DNA from: Phoebastria nigripes
Taxonomy: Eukaryota > Chordata > Aves > Procellariiformes > Diomedeidae
Direction: 5' to 3'
NCBI GenBank assembly: GCA_035582835.1
Contig: JAYKAV010002553.1
Coordinates: 3,167,940-3,231,939 of the forward strand
Length of the DNA stretch: 64,000 nt
The position numbers and the translations under genes are program-made. This document shows positions 1-9,700 of this stretch, one piece after another (the first letter of the stretch is position 1; each line of letters starts with the position of its first letter). The notes beneath the pieces were generated by a model. The model ran no database searches. It had not been told where the DNA came from and saw nothing but the letters and a program-made list of their open reading frames with translations.

Positions 1-560
1 CCCGCGGTCCCTCCATCCCGGCGCCGCCCTCCGCCACCTGCGGCCGCGGGCGGGGGGCGGTTTGGGACACCGACACCCGCCGGTTTCGGTGGCAGGAGCT
101 CCCGGTGGAGGACGCGGGGTGCTCCGGCCCGCTCCGGGACGGGAGAGCTTCCCCGAGCTGCAGCCGGGGGCTTATCCCGGGGGAAGCGGGGGTTTATCCA
201 GGGGGAAGCGTCTCCCGCTCCGGGGCAGGTCTGGGGCGTGGTGGTGCCGCCGGTGCGCAGCGTCCCTGCCACTGCCGGTGTCACCGGCCCCGGTGGGACC
301 CTGCCGGTGCTGGGCTGGGGCGCTGGCTGCGGGTGCGCTGCTGTCTGGACGGGGAGCGTGGGGGTGCAGCACCCTTGGACGGGACCTGGGGGCACCTGCT
401 CTGTGCATTGGTTGAGATTCCAGGGAGCCCCACGCTTCTGCCCTGTCCAGGGTGCTCCTGCCTGGCCGGGGGAGACCCCCTGCCCCGAGCCCAGGCAGGG
501 GGACGCCGAGCCCGTCTCGCCTCTCCCTGACACGGAGGGAGCGGTCTGCGTTTGGGGAAG
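1..560 (+). promoter_or_regulatory. PPRC1: CpG-rich 5' region of PPRC1 (promoter / non-identified first exon)
   Basis: The first 350 bases are very GC-rich with many CpG dinucleotides, which is the usual composition of a vertebrate CpG-island promoter. The region sits about 3 kb upstream of the first PPRC1 exon I can recognise. In mammals PRC begins with a GC-rich first exon encoding a poorly conserved Gly/Ala/Arg-rich N-terminus, and such an exon could lie here or just left of the window. I could not fix an ATG or a donor site by similarity, so no CDS is called. Frames open through the region reflect high GC and are not evidence of coding. Confidence 0.5.
166..209 (+). repeat. Two-copy 22-bp tandem repeat with four G5 runs
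   Basis: Two near-identical 22-bp units (166-187 and 188-209) share the pattern GGGGG-YTTATCC-MGGGGGAAGC. They place four runs of five G at about 166, 179, 188 and 201, with 8, 4 and 8 nt between them. That satisfies the usual pattern for a G-quadruplex on the plus strand inside the presumed PPRC1 promoter island. Quadruplex formation is inference; the repeat and its spacing are directly visible. Confidence 0.65.
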
Positions 561-3500
561 AGAGGTGTGTTCCAGCCTGACGCTTCCCAAAATCAGCTGA
601 GGAATTTGTGGAGCATCCTCTGCTGGTGCCGCACCAGACGGCTGGAGCCCCCCGACTTCCCGGGCTCGCCCCGCACCCGACAGGCAGCAACCCCGTGTCT
701 TTGCCGGCAGCTCCGGCAGGGTGAGAGCTGCCTTGGCAGCCTGCCCATGGCCAGCGCGGGGAGGATGGCTGCCCTCTGCTTGGGGCGTAGCCCCGGCACG
801 GCACGCTGGGCACACGTGTCGCTAGCGGAGCTTGGACGGGCAGCTGCCCGCGGAGGCCTTGGTTGTGCCTTCTGGGTACCACAGCAGCGAGCGCAGTGTC
901 CCCTGGTCTGGCTGGCTGCCGCAGGAGCTGGTGGCCATGCTCAGGCCATCTCTGTCTCAAGCTGTTGGCTCAAACCCCGGCTCCCCGCGTACCCGAAGCT
1001 CGCTCTGGGGCTGCGGGCATCCTCCCTTCTCCCCAGCAGCACCGGCTGCTTGGGCACGGCATGGCCTGAGCCCAAGCTTGTCCTTGAACATCCCCGTGAC
1101 CCGCAGCCTCTTCCCTGCTGTGCTGCTGAGCGTAAAGCAAACACAGGGAGCTGGGAGGGCGCGGAGGGTGTCCCCTGGAGCTCGGGGGGACAGGGGTCTC
1201 TGGCAAGGAGGAGAGCGGGCAGGGACGCAGGAGCAGGCTGGGCTGGTTCGTACCCCCGCCCCGACGCACAAGTGGTGAGGGCTGAAGGAGGTGCCCGGCC
1301 CCAGGTGGATCAAAGGGAGTCCTGGGGGAACGCAGCCTCGTTCGCCGGTGACTCACGGCTGTGGGACTCCTTGTTGCAAGGCGCTGAGTCAAAGGAGTCA
1401 AGGAGGGCTTGGGAGATCGCCCGCCCTCCCTCCCTCCCTCCTGGGCTGCGGGCAGGAGCCGCAGGAAGAGGCTGTTTGAGTGGGAGGATTTTCCTTCCCT
1501 CCCTCCAAACGTCCAGCACCGGTCATGGCTGGAAACCTCTTATTAGACGCTGCCTTTGGGGAGAGCCAGCCCTGTGGCAAGATGGGCAGGGCCATGCAAC
1601 CCTGGGGGCATCCCCCGGACCCCCCATGCCGTCAGCAGGCAGGGCTGAGCCGGCCTCCACATCCCTCAGCTACTGATGCTCCATGAGATCCCTCCCGCTG
1701 GCTCCTCTGGTGGCCCCGGCGCCTTTGCCTGCCGGTCACCGCTGACTCAGGGCTGCACGCCGGCGCTTGGCAGTGCTGGGTGTGTGAGCCTGGGTGTGCT
1801 TCCCTGCTCCTCCCAGTATCTCCGGGAGGATTGGCCGGGAATCGCGGCCAGGCTGCACCGTAGATGGCTGCCAGCGGGGCTCTGCGCTGGGCTCTGACCA
1901 GCAGCCAGCGCTGGCCAAGGGAGGGGACTGCTGATGCAGAGTGGTAGAACTGCTCCATAGCCTGATCTGCACGGCGGGGTGGAGCGGTGCCCCAGTGTCA
2001 CCAGTGGGCTCCACTTCCAGGCGGAGAGCCCTGGAAGAGCATGCCCGGGCTGCCAAGCCGCCTGCCGAGCCCCAAACCACTGCAGGCTCCTGCTCTTCAG
2101 GGCTGCCGTGTCAGCACGCAGTAACAGGCTGGGGGGATTTGGGATGGGTGGATGATGGGCATTGCCGTGGGATCCTGGCTTTGATTCCCAGCCTGGTCCT
2201 GGGATGTCTGTGCTCCAGGGTTGCTATGCCGCAGCCAGAGGTGCCTGCTCTGTCTGATGGGGGCAAGTCTCTGAAGAGCCCCAGGGACCGGGGGTTTGGG
2301 CACGGGGGTTTGGTGCTGCCGTATTTTAGGAAACACCTATTTAGTGAAATGCCTGCTCTCCCTCCGGTGCAGCTTCCCTCGTGCCAGAAGAGGATTTCAA
2401 AGTACAGGCAGGTCTTGTACAGGGATGGGGGTCGTTTTATCCTGCATGGGCCTGTGCAAGTTGCAGTACCTGCGAGAAACTCAGGTGAGCTGCATCAGAT
2501 GCGCATCCCCCAGGTTCGGCCAAATTCCTCCCCGTGCTGCTGCGGGGGGAGGACGGCTCACTGCCTGCTCCCTGCCAGCTTTGGGAGGGAGGTGTGCTCT
2601 CCCAGGGCTCCGTCCTTGGTGCCCTTATCTTCCCTGCCTGCGTTATCTCTGCCTAAGCCCATGTGCAAACAGGAATTCGCGTCCTGTCTCGTGCCGGCGA
2701 CACGCCTGCGCTGCCGCTCTGCTCCTGGCAGAGGCTGTGTGTCTGGCAGCTCTGCTTGGCCGGGGGCTGCAGCCCCTGCCCAGCATCTCGCTTTTCCTGG
2801 CTTTTCCTGGCACCCTGCAGCGCTGGGCTGCGTGGCACTGCGGAGTGCAGTGCAAAGACCTTTCTGAAGTATTCCGGCGTTACCCGAACATCCCTGGCGC
2901 TGACTGGGGGTCTGGAAAGGACGTGGGGCTGGGAATTTGAAAGAAGAACAACAACAAAGCCAATTTGGTCCTGGATCGCGAGCACAGCCCGTGTCCTCTT
3001 GCAGCAGAGGTGTCGGGGTAGGGCCTCGGCAGTGGCAGCCAGCTGCATCCCTGTTGCTGACTCCTGCGCTTTTGTTATGAATTTCGTAATGTTTTGGGGC
3101 TTATCTGAAGCGCCGACAGCCGGAGTCGGAGGAGCGCGTGACAGTCCATGGTGGTGGGGGGAGCCTGCCTCTCCCCTNCCCGTCCAGCGCGAGCGATGCG
3201 TGGTGTTGGGCAGAGCCTGGGAATTGCTGGGGGTTTATCGCTTCGTCTTTCCCAGTCCTGTAACTGTGGAGCGAATCAGGCGGGAGTTTTCGGTGTGGAG
3301 GCATCACTGGTAATCGGAAGGGTCTCAGGCTGAAAGCAGCACAGGGCTTTGTGCAGTGGGGTGGACCAGCCAGAACCGCTCCTGAAAAGCAAGGCAGGAA
3401 GGTCCCCTGTGCCATCTTCCGACCTGCAGTGCGGCCGTGTCCTGCCTGCCCTCCCTGCGTGTTTGGGGGTGCTGGGGGTGTGGCAGGGAGCTTAGCCGCT

Positions 3501-3605
3501 GTTTGGAGCACAGGCTGTCGGGAGCCCACGCGCACTGCAGAGGAGACCAGCGCTGGTAGTGATGCTTTGCAAAGTGTTTACCTGGCTCCCCGTGCTCCTC
3601 AACAG
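561..3605 (+). other. PPRC1 first intron / 5' region, no recognised exon
   Basis: About 3 kb of moderately GC-rich sequence precedes the first recognised exon. It holds a polypyrimidine CTCC repeat near 1420-1442, three AP-1-type sites (see the separate entry), and no reading frame that resembles a known protein. A 374-codon open frame at 552-1676 has no recognisable domain or splice context and is treated as a GC artefact. An alternative acceptor at 3538-3540 (CTGCAG) could extend exon 2 leftward by 65 nt. Confidence 0.55.
1349..1749 (+). promoter_or_regulatory. Cluster of three TGASTCA (AP-1 / MARE-like) sites
   Basis: TGACTCA occurs at 1349-1355, TGAGTCA at 1385-1391, and TGACTCA at 1743-1749. 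The last is embedded in GCTGACTCAG, the core of a Maf recognition element. By chance about 0.05 such palindromic heptamers are expected in 400 bp. PRC is known in mammals as a serum-induced immediate-early gene, so an AP-1-responsive intronic enhancer is plausible, but no function is shown by sequence alone. Confidence 0.4.
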
Positions 3606-3749
3606 TGCTTTTCCCTCGAGGAGGACGACTTGAACTTAACGTCGCTGGACGCAGAAACCATCTTGGAGGCCGAAGAGATCCTGGGGACGATGCAGAACTA
3701 TCTTGACTCCTCTGTGATCTCCATCATTGAGGACCTCTCTCTGAGTGAG
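3606..3749 (+). CDS. PPRC1: PPRC1 exon 2: N-terminal activation region
   Basis: The exon has 48 codons, phase 0 at both ends, with a CAACAG acceptor and a GAG/GTGGGA donor. It encodes an acidic, leucine-rich stretch with AEEILGTMQNYLDSSVISII, matching the mammalian PRC activation region (LLGTMQSYMDASLISLIEDF). PGC-1 family members use this segment to recruit acetyltransferases. The frame stays open upstream, and an alternative acceptor at 3540 would add residues loosely resembling the mammalian sequence, so the left edge may be 3541. Confidence 0.8.
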
Positions 3750-6700
3750 GTGGGAGCCCACGCGCGGGTGCAGGAAGCAGTGGCTGGGCTGGCTCCGGCT
3801 GTGGCATGGGTGGGGGTGGCAGCACCGTCCCCCATGGCCACATCCCGTGGCCATGCCCCACCGCCCCCTGAGACTGCCCCTGCCCTTGCAGCAGAGCAAG
3901 GCCTGCCTGGATGCGCAGAACGAGCTGTCCCTGCTGACTGCCATCACTGAGATCCTGGACAGCACGGACGATGAGACCCTGTCCCCCTTCGACACCATCA
4001 TGGACGCGGAGCTGCTGACTTCACCTCGGGAGCGGGAGAATCCCTCAGTGAGTTGTGGGGCAGAGCCAGCCTGACCCCAAAATGGGTGGGAAGATGCTCA
4101 GGCAGGGCTCTGCCAAGCCCCTTCCTGCCAGGTCCTGGCATGGGGGTGCCCCGAGGTGGTGGGACCCTGGTCCCCAGCGCCCTGGGACAATCCCTGTGAC
4201 CAGCAACATGAGAGAAGGGCTGAGCCAGCCCTGGACATCCCTGGGGCTCCATTGCGGGCTTGGCGGGCCATGACTTCATCTTGGGTCTTGGTGTAGAGCC
4301 AGAGATGTGCCGGAGGCTCTGGGAAGCAGCATGTTCCCCTGTGCACAACCAACCGGGGCTGCATGCGCTGTGGGTGAAATGGGGCTGAGCTTGCTCCTGG
4401 GCTCTGCNGGGTCACATGCGTGTCTGTTGCAGGGCCAGGGGTGGCCTGTCTGCTCCAGCAGCAGAGACCTGCTGCTGCCTCATGCTCTATCTGTCTTCTC
4501 TCCAGTTTCAGAAGTTTCTCAGCTTATCCCGGCCATCNCTGGAGTGCGAGAGCCCTGCCCTGGAGCAGCCCAAGGCTCTCAGGCCTCTGAGCAGCAGCGT
4601 CTCTGTGGTTGGGAAGGTGAGCAGCTGAGCAGGGGAAGCTGAAGGTGTAGTGTCGGGGTGGTGCTGGGGTAACTGTGTCCCTGCTGCTGCCCCTGGCCCC
4701 TGCCTGCCCACCCGGCGCAGGCATCCTCTCCCAGAAGCGATGCTTTTGCAGGGCATCGGTGGCAGTGGGAGCAGGGGCTGCCCTGGCTGGTGGGNGCTGT
4801 GGGACTGGGGGTGCTGTGGATGCCCTCATAGGGATGGTGGGTTTCCAGGTGGGGTCAGATGTGTTCCAGCTTTTCATCTGCCCAGGGGCTTTGCTGCAGA
4901 GTTGCAGCAGACCCACAGTTGGCTGTGCCTGGGTGGCTCAGCTGAAAGCCCAGCAGCTGACACTCGCTCTGGTTCCCCTTCCCAGACTGACACAGACCTG
5001 GCTTGGGACCGTGCCACTCACGGCCTCGAGGACCCTGCGCTGCCAAAGAAGCAAGTCTGCAGCACCCCGAGGGTGGAGAGGAAGCTGGGCTGGCATCGGG
5101 CCCGAGAGCAGTCCCTGCCACAGCGCAGCGACGGGGAGGAAGAGGAGGAGGAGGCTGCCTTGAGCCCAGAGCTAGACGGCAGCATGGAGGCTACGGAGTT
5201 TTGCGTGAGTGGGGCTGGGGCAGTGCTGGAGGAACGTGAAGACCCCTGCATCATCAACACAGGTGACGTGTCCCTGAGTGAGCTGGTAAAGTCCATGCAC
5301 CCCTACTGCCTGCCCACTTTCACTGTGTGCCTGGACCCCGAGACCGAGCCCGTGGCCAAGGAGCTCCTGAGTGGTCCCGTCTTGCTGGAAATTGTGCCTG
5401 GTGAGGGGGAGAGCGTGGAGATCCCCGTGGTGCTGCAGCCGCTGGCCCCCAGCTTCCCCAACCAGGAGCCCCAGCTCTCGGGAGCAGAGGAGGGTACTGG
5501 AAAGTCAATCCCAGAGGATCGAGAGGAACTGCCAGGAGCTCCAGCCCAGGAAAACGGGATGGAGGAGGAGAAGGAGGAGAAAACATGTGGGAAGGAGCCC
5601 TCCTGCACTACCCCGGAGAGCACGTCCCCACCAGAGACAGCAGCACCCAGAGCCTGGAGCCCTGACAGCAGCTCTCAGCGCAGCGCAGAAGCACTGGCAG
5701 GCAGCAAACGCAAGGGCACCGAGAAGGGACGCGGTCGTGAGAGAGCAAGGAAGAGTCGGAAAAAGAAAGCAGAGGAGGACCAAAGCGAGCAGGCCAGGCC
5801 AGGCAGGGACTGCGTGGCCCACCGGCTCCGCTCAGCCGGCTCTGGGCAGCCCCTGGGCCAGCCGTCCACCAGCCAGCGGCGGGCAGCGCGTCCCTCCGTC
5901 CAGGTCTCGGACTTCCTGGCGCGGCAGCTGGAGCGAGCCCAGAAGGAGGGGCAGATGGAGCTGCGTGTGGATCGGGCACCACGGCCCCGGGGCAGGCCCC
6001 GGAGCACAGCGGGGGCCTCCCTGCCTGAGAAAGTGCAGCGGGAGCTGCAGAAGGAGCCGGCGCCAGAAACGGTGAGCATAGCTGCAGAGAAGGCTGAGAC
6101 TGTGGTGCCTCCAGAGAAGACCACACCAAACGCAGAGGAGCTGCCAGCAATGGCACATCCCAGCCCGGCGGACCAGGCTGAGGATGAGGGAGATGTGCAG
6201 CTGGCTGCCGGACAGGGCAGCAGGGTCTCGGAGGCTGCATCTCCTCTCTCAGAGCGAGACGTGGGGCTGGAGCACCTCCAGAGCCTGCCGGCAGTGGAGC
6301 CGAGCGAGGGCCTGCCCAAGGAAGTCAAGCCCAAGGCCCTAAGCCTGCGGGAATACCGCATCCGCATGCTGCACCGCCAGCCCAGCCCGGGCAGCAGGAA
6401 GGACGGAGAGAAGCAAGCGGCCAGCAAGTGGCCCAGCGTCCCCGAGCCTCCGACAGAGCTGGCGGAGATACCCTGCCTGGTGTCGCCCGTGCGCCCTGCC
6501 ACCGAGGTGGCCGGCACTCAGAAGAGCCCGGAGAAACCCACCAGCCCTGCTGCTGTCCCTTCTCCTGCCGGCAAAGCTCCCACCGCTCCAGCTTCGGCTC
6601 CAGCACCCGCCACGGCTCCACCACCCCCATCAACACCAATGCCTTTTGTCATGCCAAACGTGCCCCCAGCCACTGGGACGGCCCCCACTGGGATGCTGCC

Positions 6701-9700
6701 AGCCTCTACCGGTGCTTACACCCTTTACCCACCAGTGCCTTCCTGGCCCTGCTTTGGCCCACAGCCCGTAGGCTGCCATGGTTTGCCCCCACCGCCCAGC
6801 GCTGGCTCCCCCAGTACTTTTCACATGGTGCCTGGCCTCCCACCTCCGGCCATGGCTTGGCCCCCACCGGCCGTGCCACCCCCACCTCCCTTTGGCCCCA
6901 GCGGCCCCTATGCCCCAGTAGGGTGGGCACCGCCATCCTACTGGCCAGGAATCCCCATGCCGCCTCCGGTGCCTCCCCTGGCATANGGGGACCCCGGAGC
7001 AGCGCTGCAGAGCGCTGCCACCTTCCCGGCTGGCGGCCACCCCAGCACGTCCCTCCTGCACGGGCAGCCTCCCACTGCCCCGGCACTCAGCTGCCCGGAG
7101 CCGCCAGCCTTCCCTGCCCAGCCACCCGCCACCCCGGCCAGTGAGACGGGGGCTGCAGGTGGCCCGGCCAGGCTGGCTACTGGCAGGGTGTCGGACCCCA
7201 GGAGGCAGGCACGGCTGGTGGGGGAGAGCTCTCTCCCCAAGGCCCCTCCGGCCTCAGCCGCTGCCCGGCCTTTCACAGCCCCATCAGCTGCCGCTGCCCA
7301 GCCTGGCAGGGTCCCTCCTGCATCTCCAGCCCAGCACACAGCGGCCCCCCAGGCTGCCTCCACCCAGCCTCTGGAGGAGCCCCAGGCTGCAACCCCCACT
7401 CAGCTCCCCAAGGCCCCCCCAGCTGCCATCCATTGCTCAGCGGAGGTGTCCCCTGGCACCCACCCCATGGAGGACGCTGCAGGGCCGGGCAAGGGGGCGG
7501 TGGATAAAGCCCCACTGGAGCCCAAGGCAGCTGCTGGGCAGGAGCCGCCCAGCCACAAATCCACCTCCCAGGCTGCGGCACCACCACTGAAAGCGGGTCG
7601 AGAGAGCAGCCTGCCCACCAAGGCGCCCACCGCGCGGCCATGGAGGCACCAGCCACTCCTCAGCCCGGCACAGCCCAGCAACAGCAGCAAGGACATCGTG
7701 CAAGCCTTCATCAGTGAGATCGGTGAGCAGGAGGGCTGCGGGGCGCTGGGCTGAGCATCGCCAGCTGGCGAGGCTGCGGTGCTGCCGGCAGCCCAGGTAG
7801 CGGGACCGGTTCCTGGCACTTCTGGGGGCGAGGGTGTCAAAGCTGCGTCCGCGATCTTGCAGTCTCTTCCCAGCACCGTGCCAGGACGTTGCCTCCAGTG
7901 GATGGTCTGGGCTTGCTGTGCCCAAACTGGTCCCTCCTGGGGCTGCAGAGCCGGGTGCTCCTGTCGCCGCTGCAGGAGACGCGGAGCTGCTGCAGGCTCT
8001 GCTGCTGCTTCTCCCCAGCACTCACCCTGTCACCCGGGGGGGCTGATGCAGGGGGAGCATGGGGCCAGGGTGCATCCCCATGGTGCTGGGAGGGTTTTGG
8101 CTGACCTGACTTGCCATACTCTCTCCCCGGCCCAGGGATCGAAGCCACCGACCTGTCCAGCCTGCTGGAGCAGTTCGAGAAGTCTGAAGGTGCGGTTGCG
8201 GCGTGCTGTGCCGTCCCCCATGGGGCTCCCTCCGTGCCATGCCAGCCTCCCTGGGCTGCCCGTGCTCCCTGCGGCAGGGTGGGAGTGGGGGGGCCGGGAC
8301 ACTGCTGCCTGTGGGCTGGTGTTAACCTGCCTGGGTGCCTTGTCCTGGGGGTGTCTCTGCCCCCATCTCTTTCCTGGCCTGTGAAAGCGGCCGGGGTTCC
8401 CTGGGGCAGCCAAGGGGGTGGTGAAGAGCCTGGGAAGGAAAGAGGACTTGCAGCAGCTCAGTGCAAGTTGCTGGGTTGGGGTACCATGAAACTTCTCCCT
8501 GGCTGTGCCCGGGGTGCTCTGGGTGTCCCCCCGTATGCAGGGTCCGTCTCCTGCCCTCCAGCCCCAGCCTCTCTCCGCCCTCACCCACCCGCTCTCTTTT
8601 CAGCCAAGAAGGAGGAGGCTCCCGTGCAGCCCCCTGAGGACAGGCAGCTGGCAGGGAGCTCCGGGTGAGTACTGAGACCTCCGCAGCCAGTTGCCCCAGC
8701 NTGGAGCCTGGCAGGGGGCTGAGCCCTGCCTTCAGTGGGGGCATGGGGCAGCTCTCGGTTCTGGCAGGGTCCAAACTGTGCCAGGGGCTGCATCTGCCAG
8801 CCCAGGAGGGGCTGAGCTCCTTGCTGGGCTGGGGGCCAGAGCTGGCACTGACGGNGGAAAAATTGGGGGAAGCAGTGATGGGCATGACCGGGCTGCGCAA
8901 GCTCCATCCTTGCAGCTCTCTCAGATCCTCTGTTCCCCCTGTCCGGGCAGAGGGGCAGCTCGGGCAGGTGCCCCAGGAGTGGGGCTGGGCTTTGGCCACT
9001 ATGTTTGACAAAGCTCCTTTCCCCTTCTCAGGTCCGAGACCCAGCAGGACAGGAAGCCCCCGGACAGCCTGCAGGCCTCTGAGCTGGCCAACGTGGCAGG
9101 TAATGCCCGGGGTGAGGCAAGGGAGCCCGCCATGTCCAAGCAGGGGCTGTCGTGGGGCTGGGGGAGACCCCGGGGCTTGAGTGGAGGTGGGCCAGGAGGG
9201 AGCCCTGGCTGGGCAGGTTGCAGCGAGGGGCTGCTCGTGAAAGCCCTCCGGTGCTCTCGCAGGCCTCACCCCCCCAGCGACGCCCCCCCACCAGCTCTGG
9301 AAGCCATTGCCCGCTGTCTCGCTGCTGGCCAAGGCCAAGTCGCCCGGGTCTGCGCCCGAGGAAGGGCCCCAGAAGACAGCCAAGCTGACGAAAGCCAAGC
9401 TGCTGCCCCAGAGCAAGCTCCAGGGGAAGAGCCTGGCGCTGGCCCCTGCCGGCTCAGCCCCCAGCCACGTCTGCTCGGGAGACCACGACTACTGCATCCC
9501 GGGTGCGGCACGGCCAGAGAGCAACGGCAGCCCTGGCACGCAGCCCCCCACTGAGGGCGGCTCCCGCTGGAACGTCAAACACCACCGGGACATCACTATC
9601 AAACCCATTTCCTCCTTAACCAAACGGACGCTGGACCAGCCCAAGCCCACCCCACCAGCCCCCACCACCACCGTGGGGCCCAGCCAGGAGCCCCTGGGGA

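Noticed and set aside
552..1676. 374-codon plus-strand open frame in the PPRC1 5' region
   Set aside because: It is low-complexity Gly/Ala/Pro/Arg/Ser composition with no domain, in GC-rich DNA where stops are rare, and it does not join in phase to exon 2.
8322..9416. 364-codon minus-strand open frame overlapping PPRC1 exons 7-9
   Set aside because: It is antisense to confirmed coding exons and introns and has no protein similarity.
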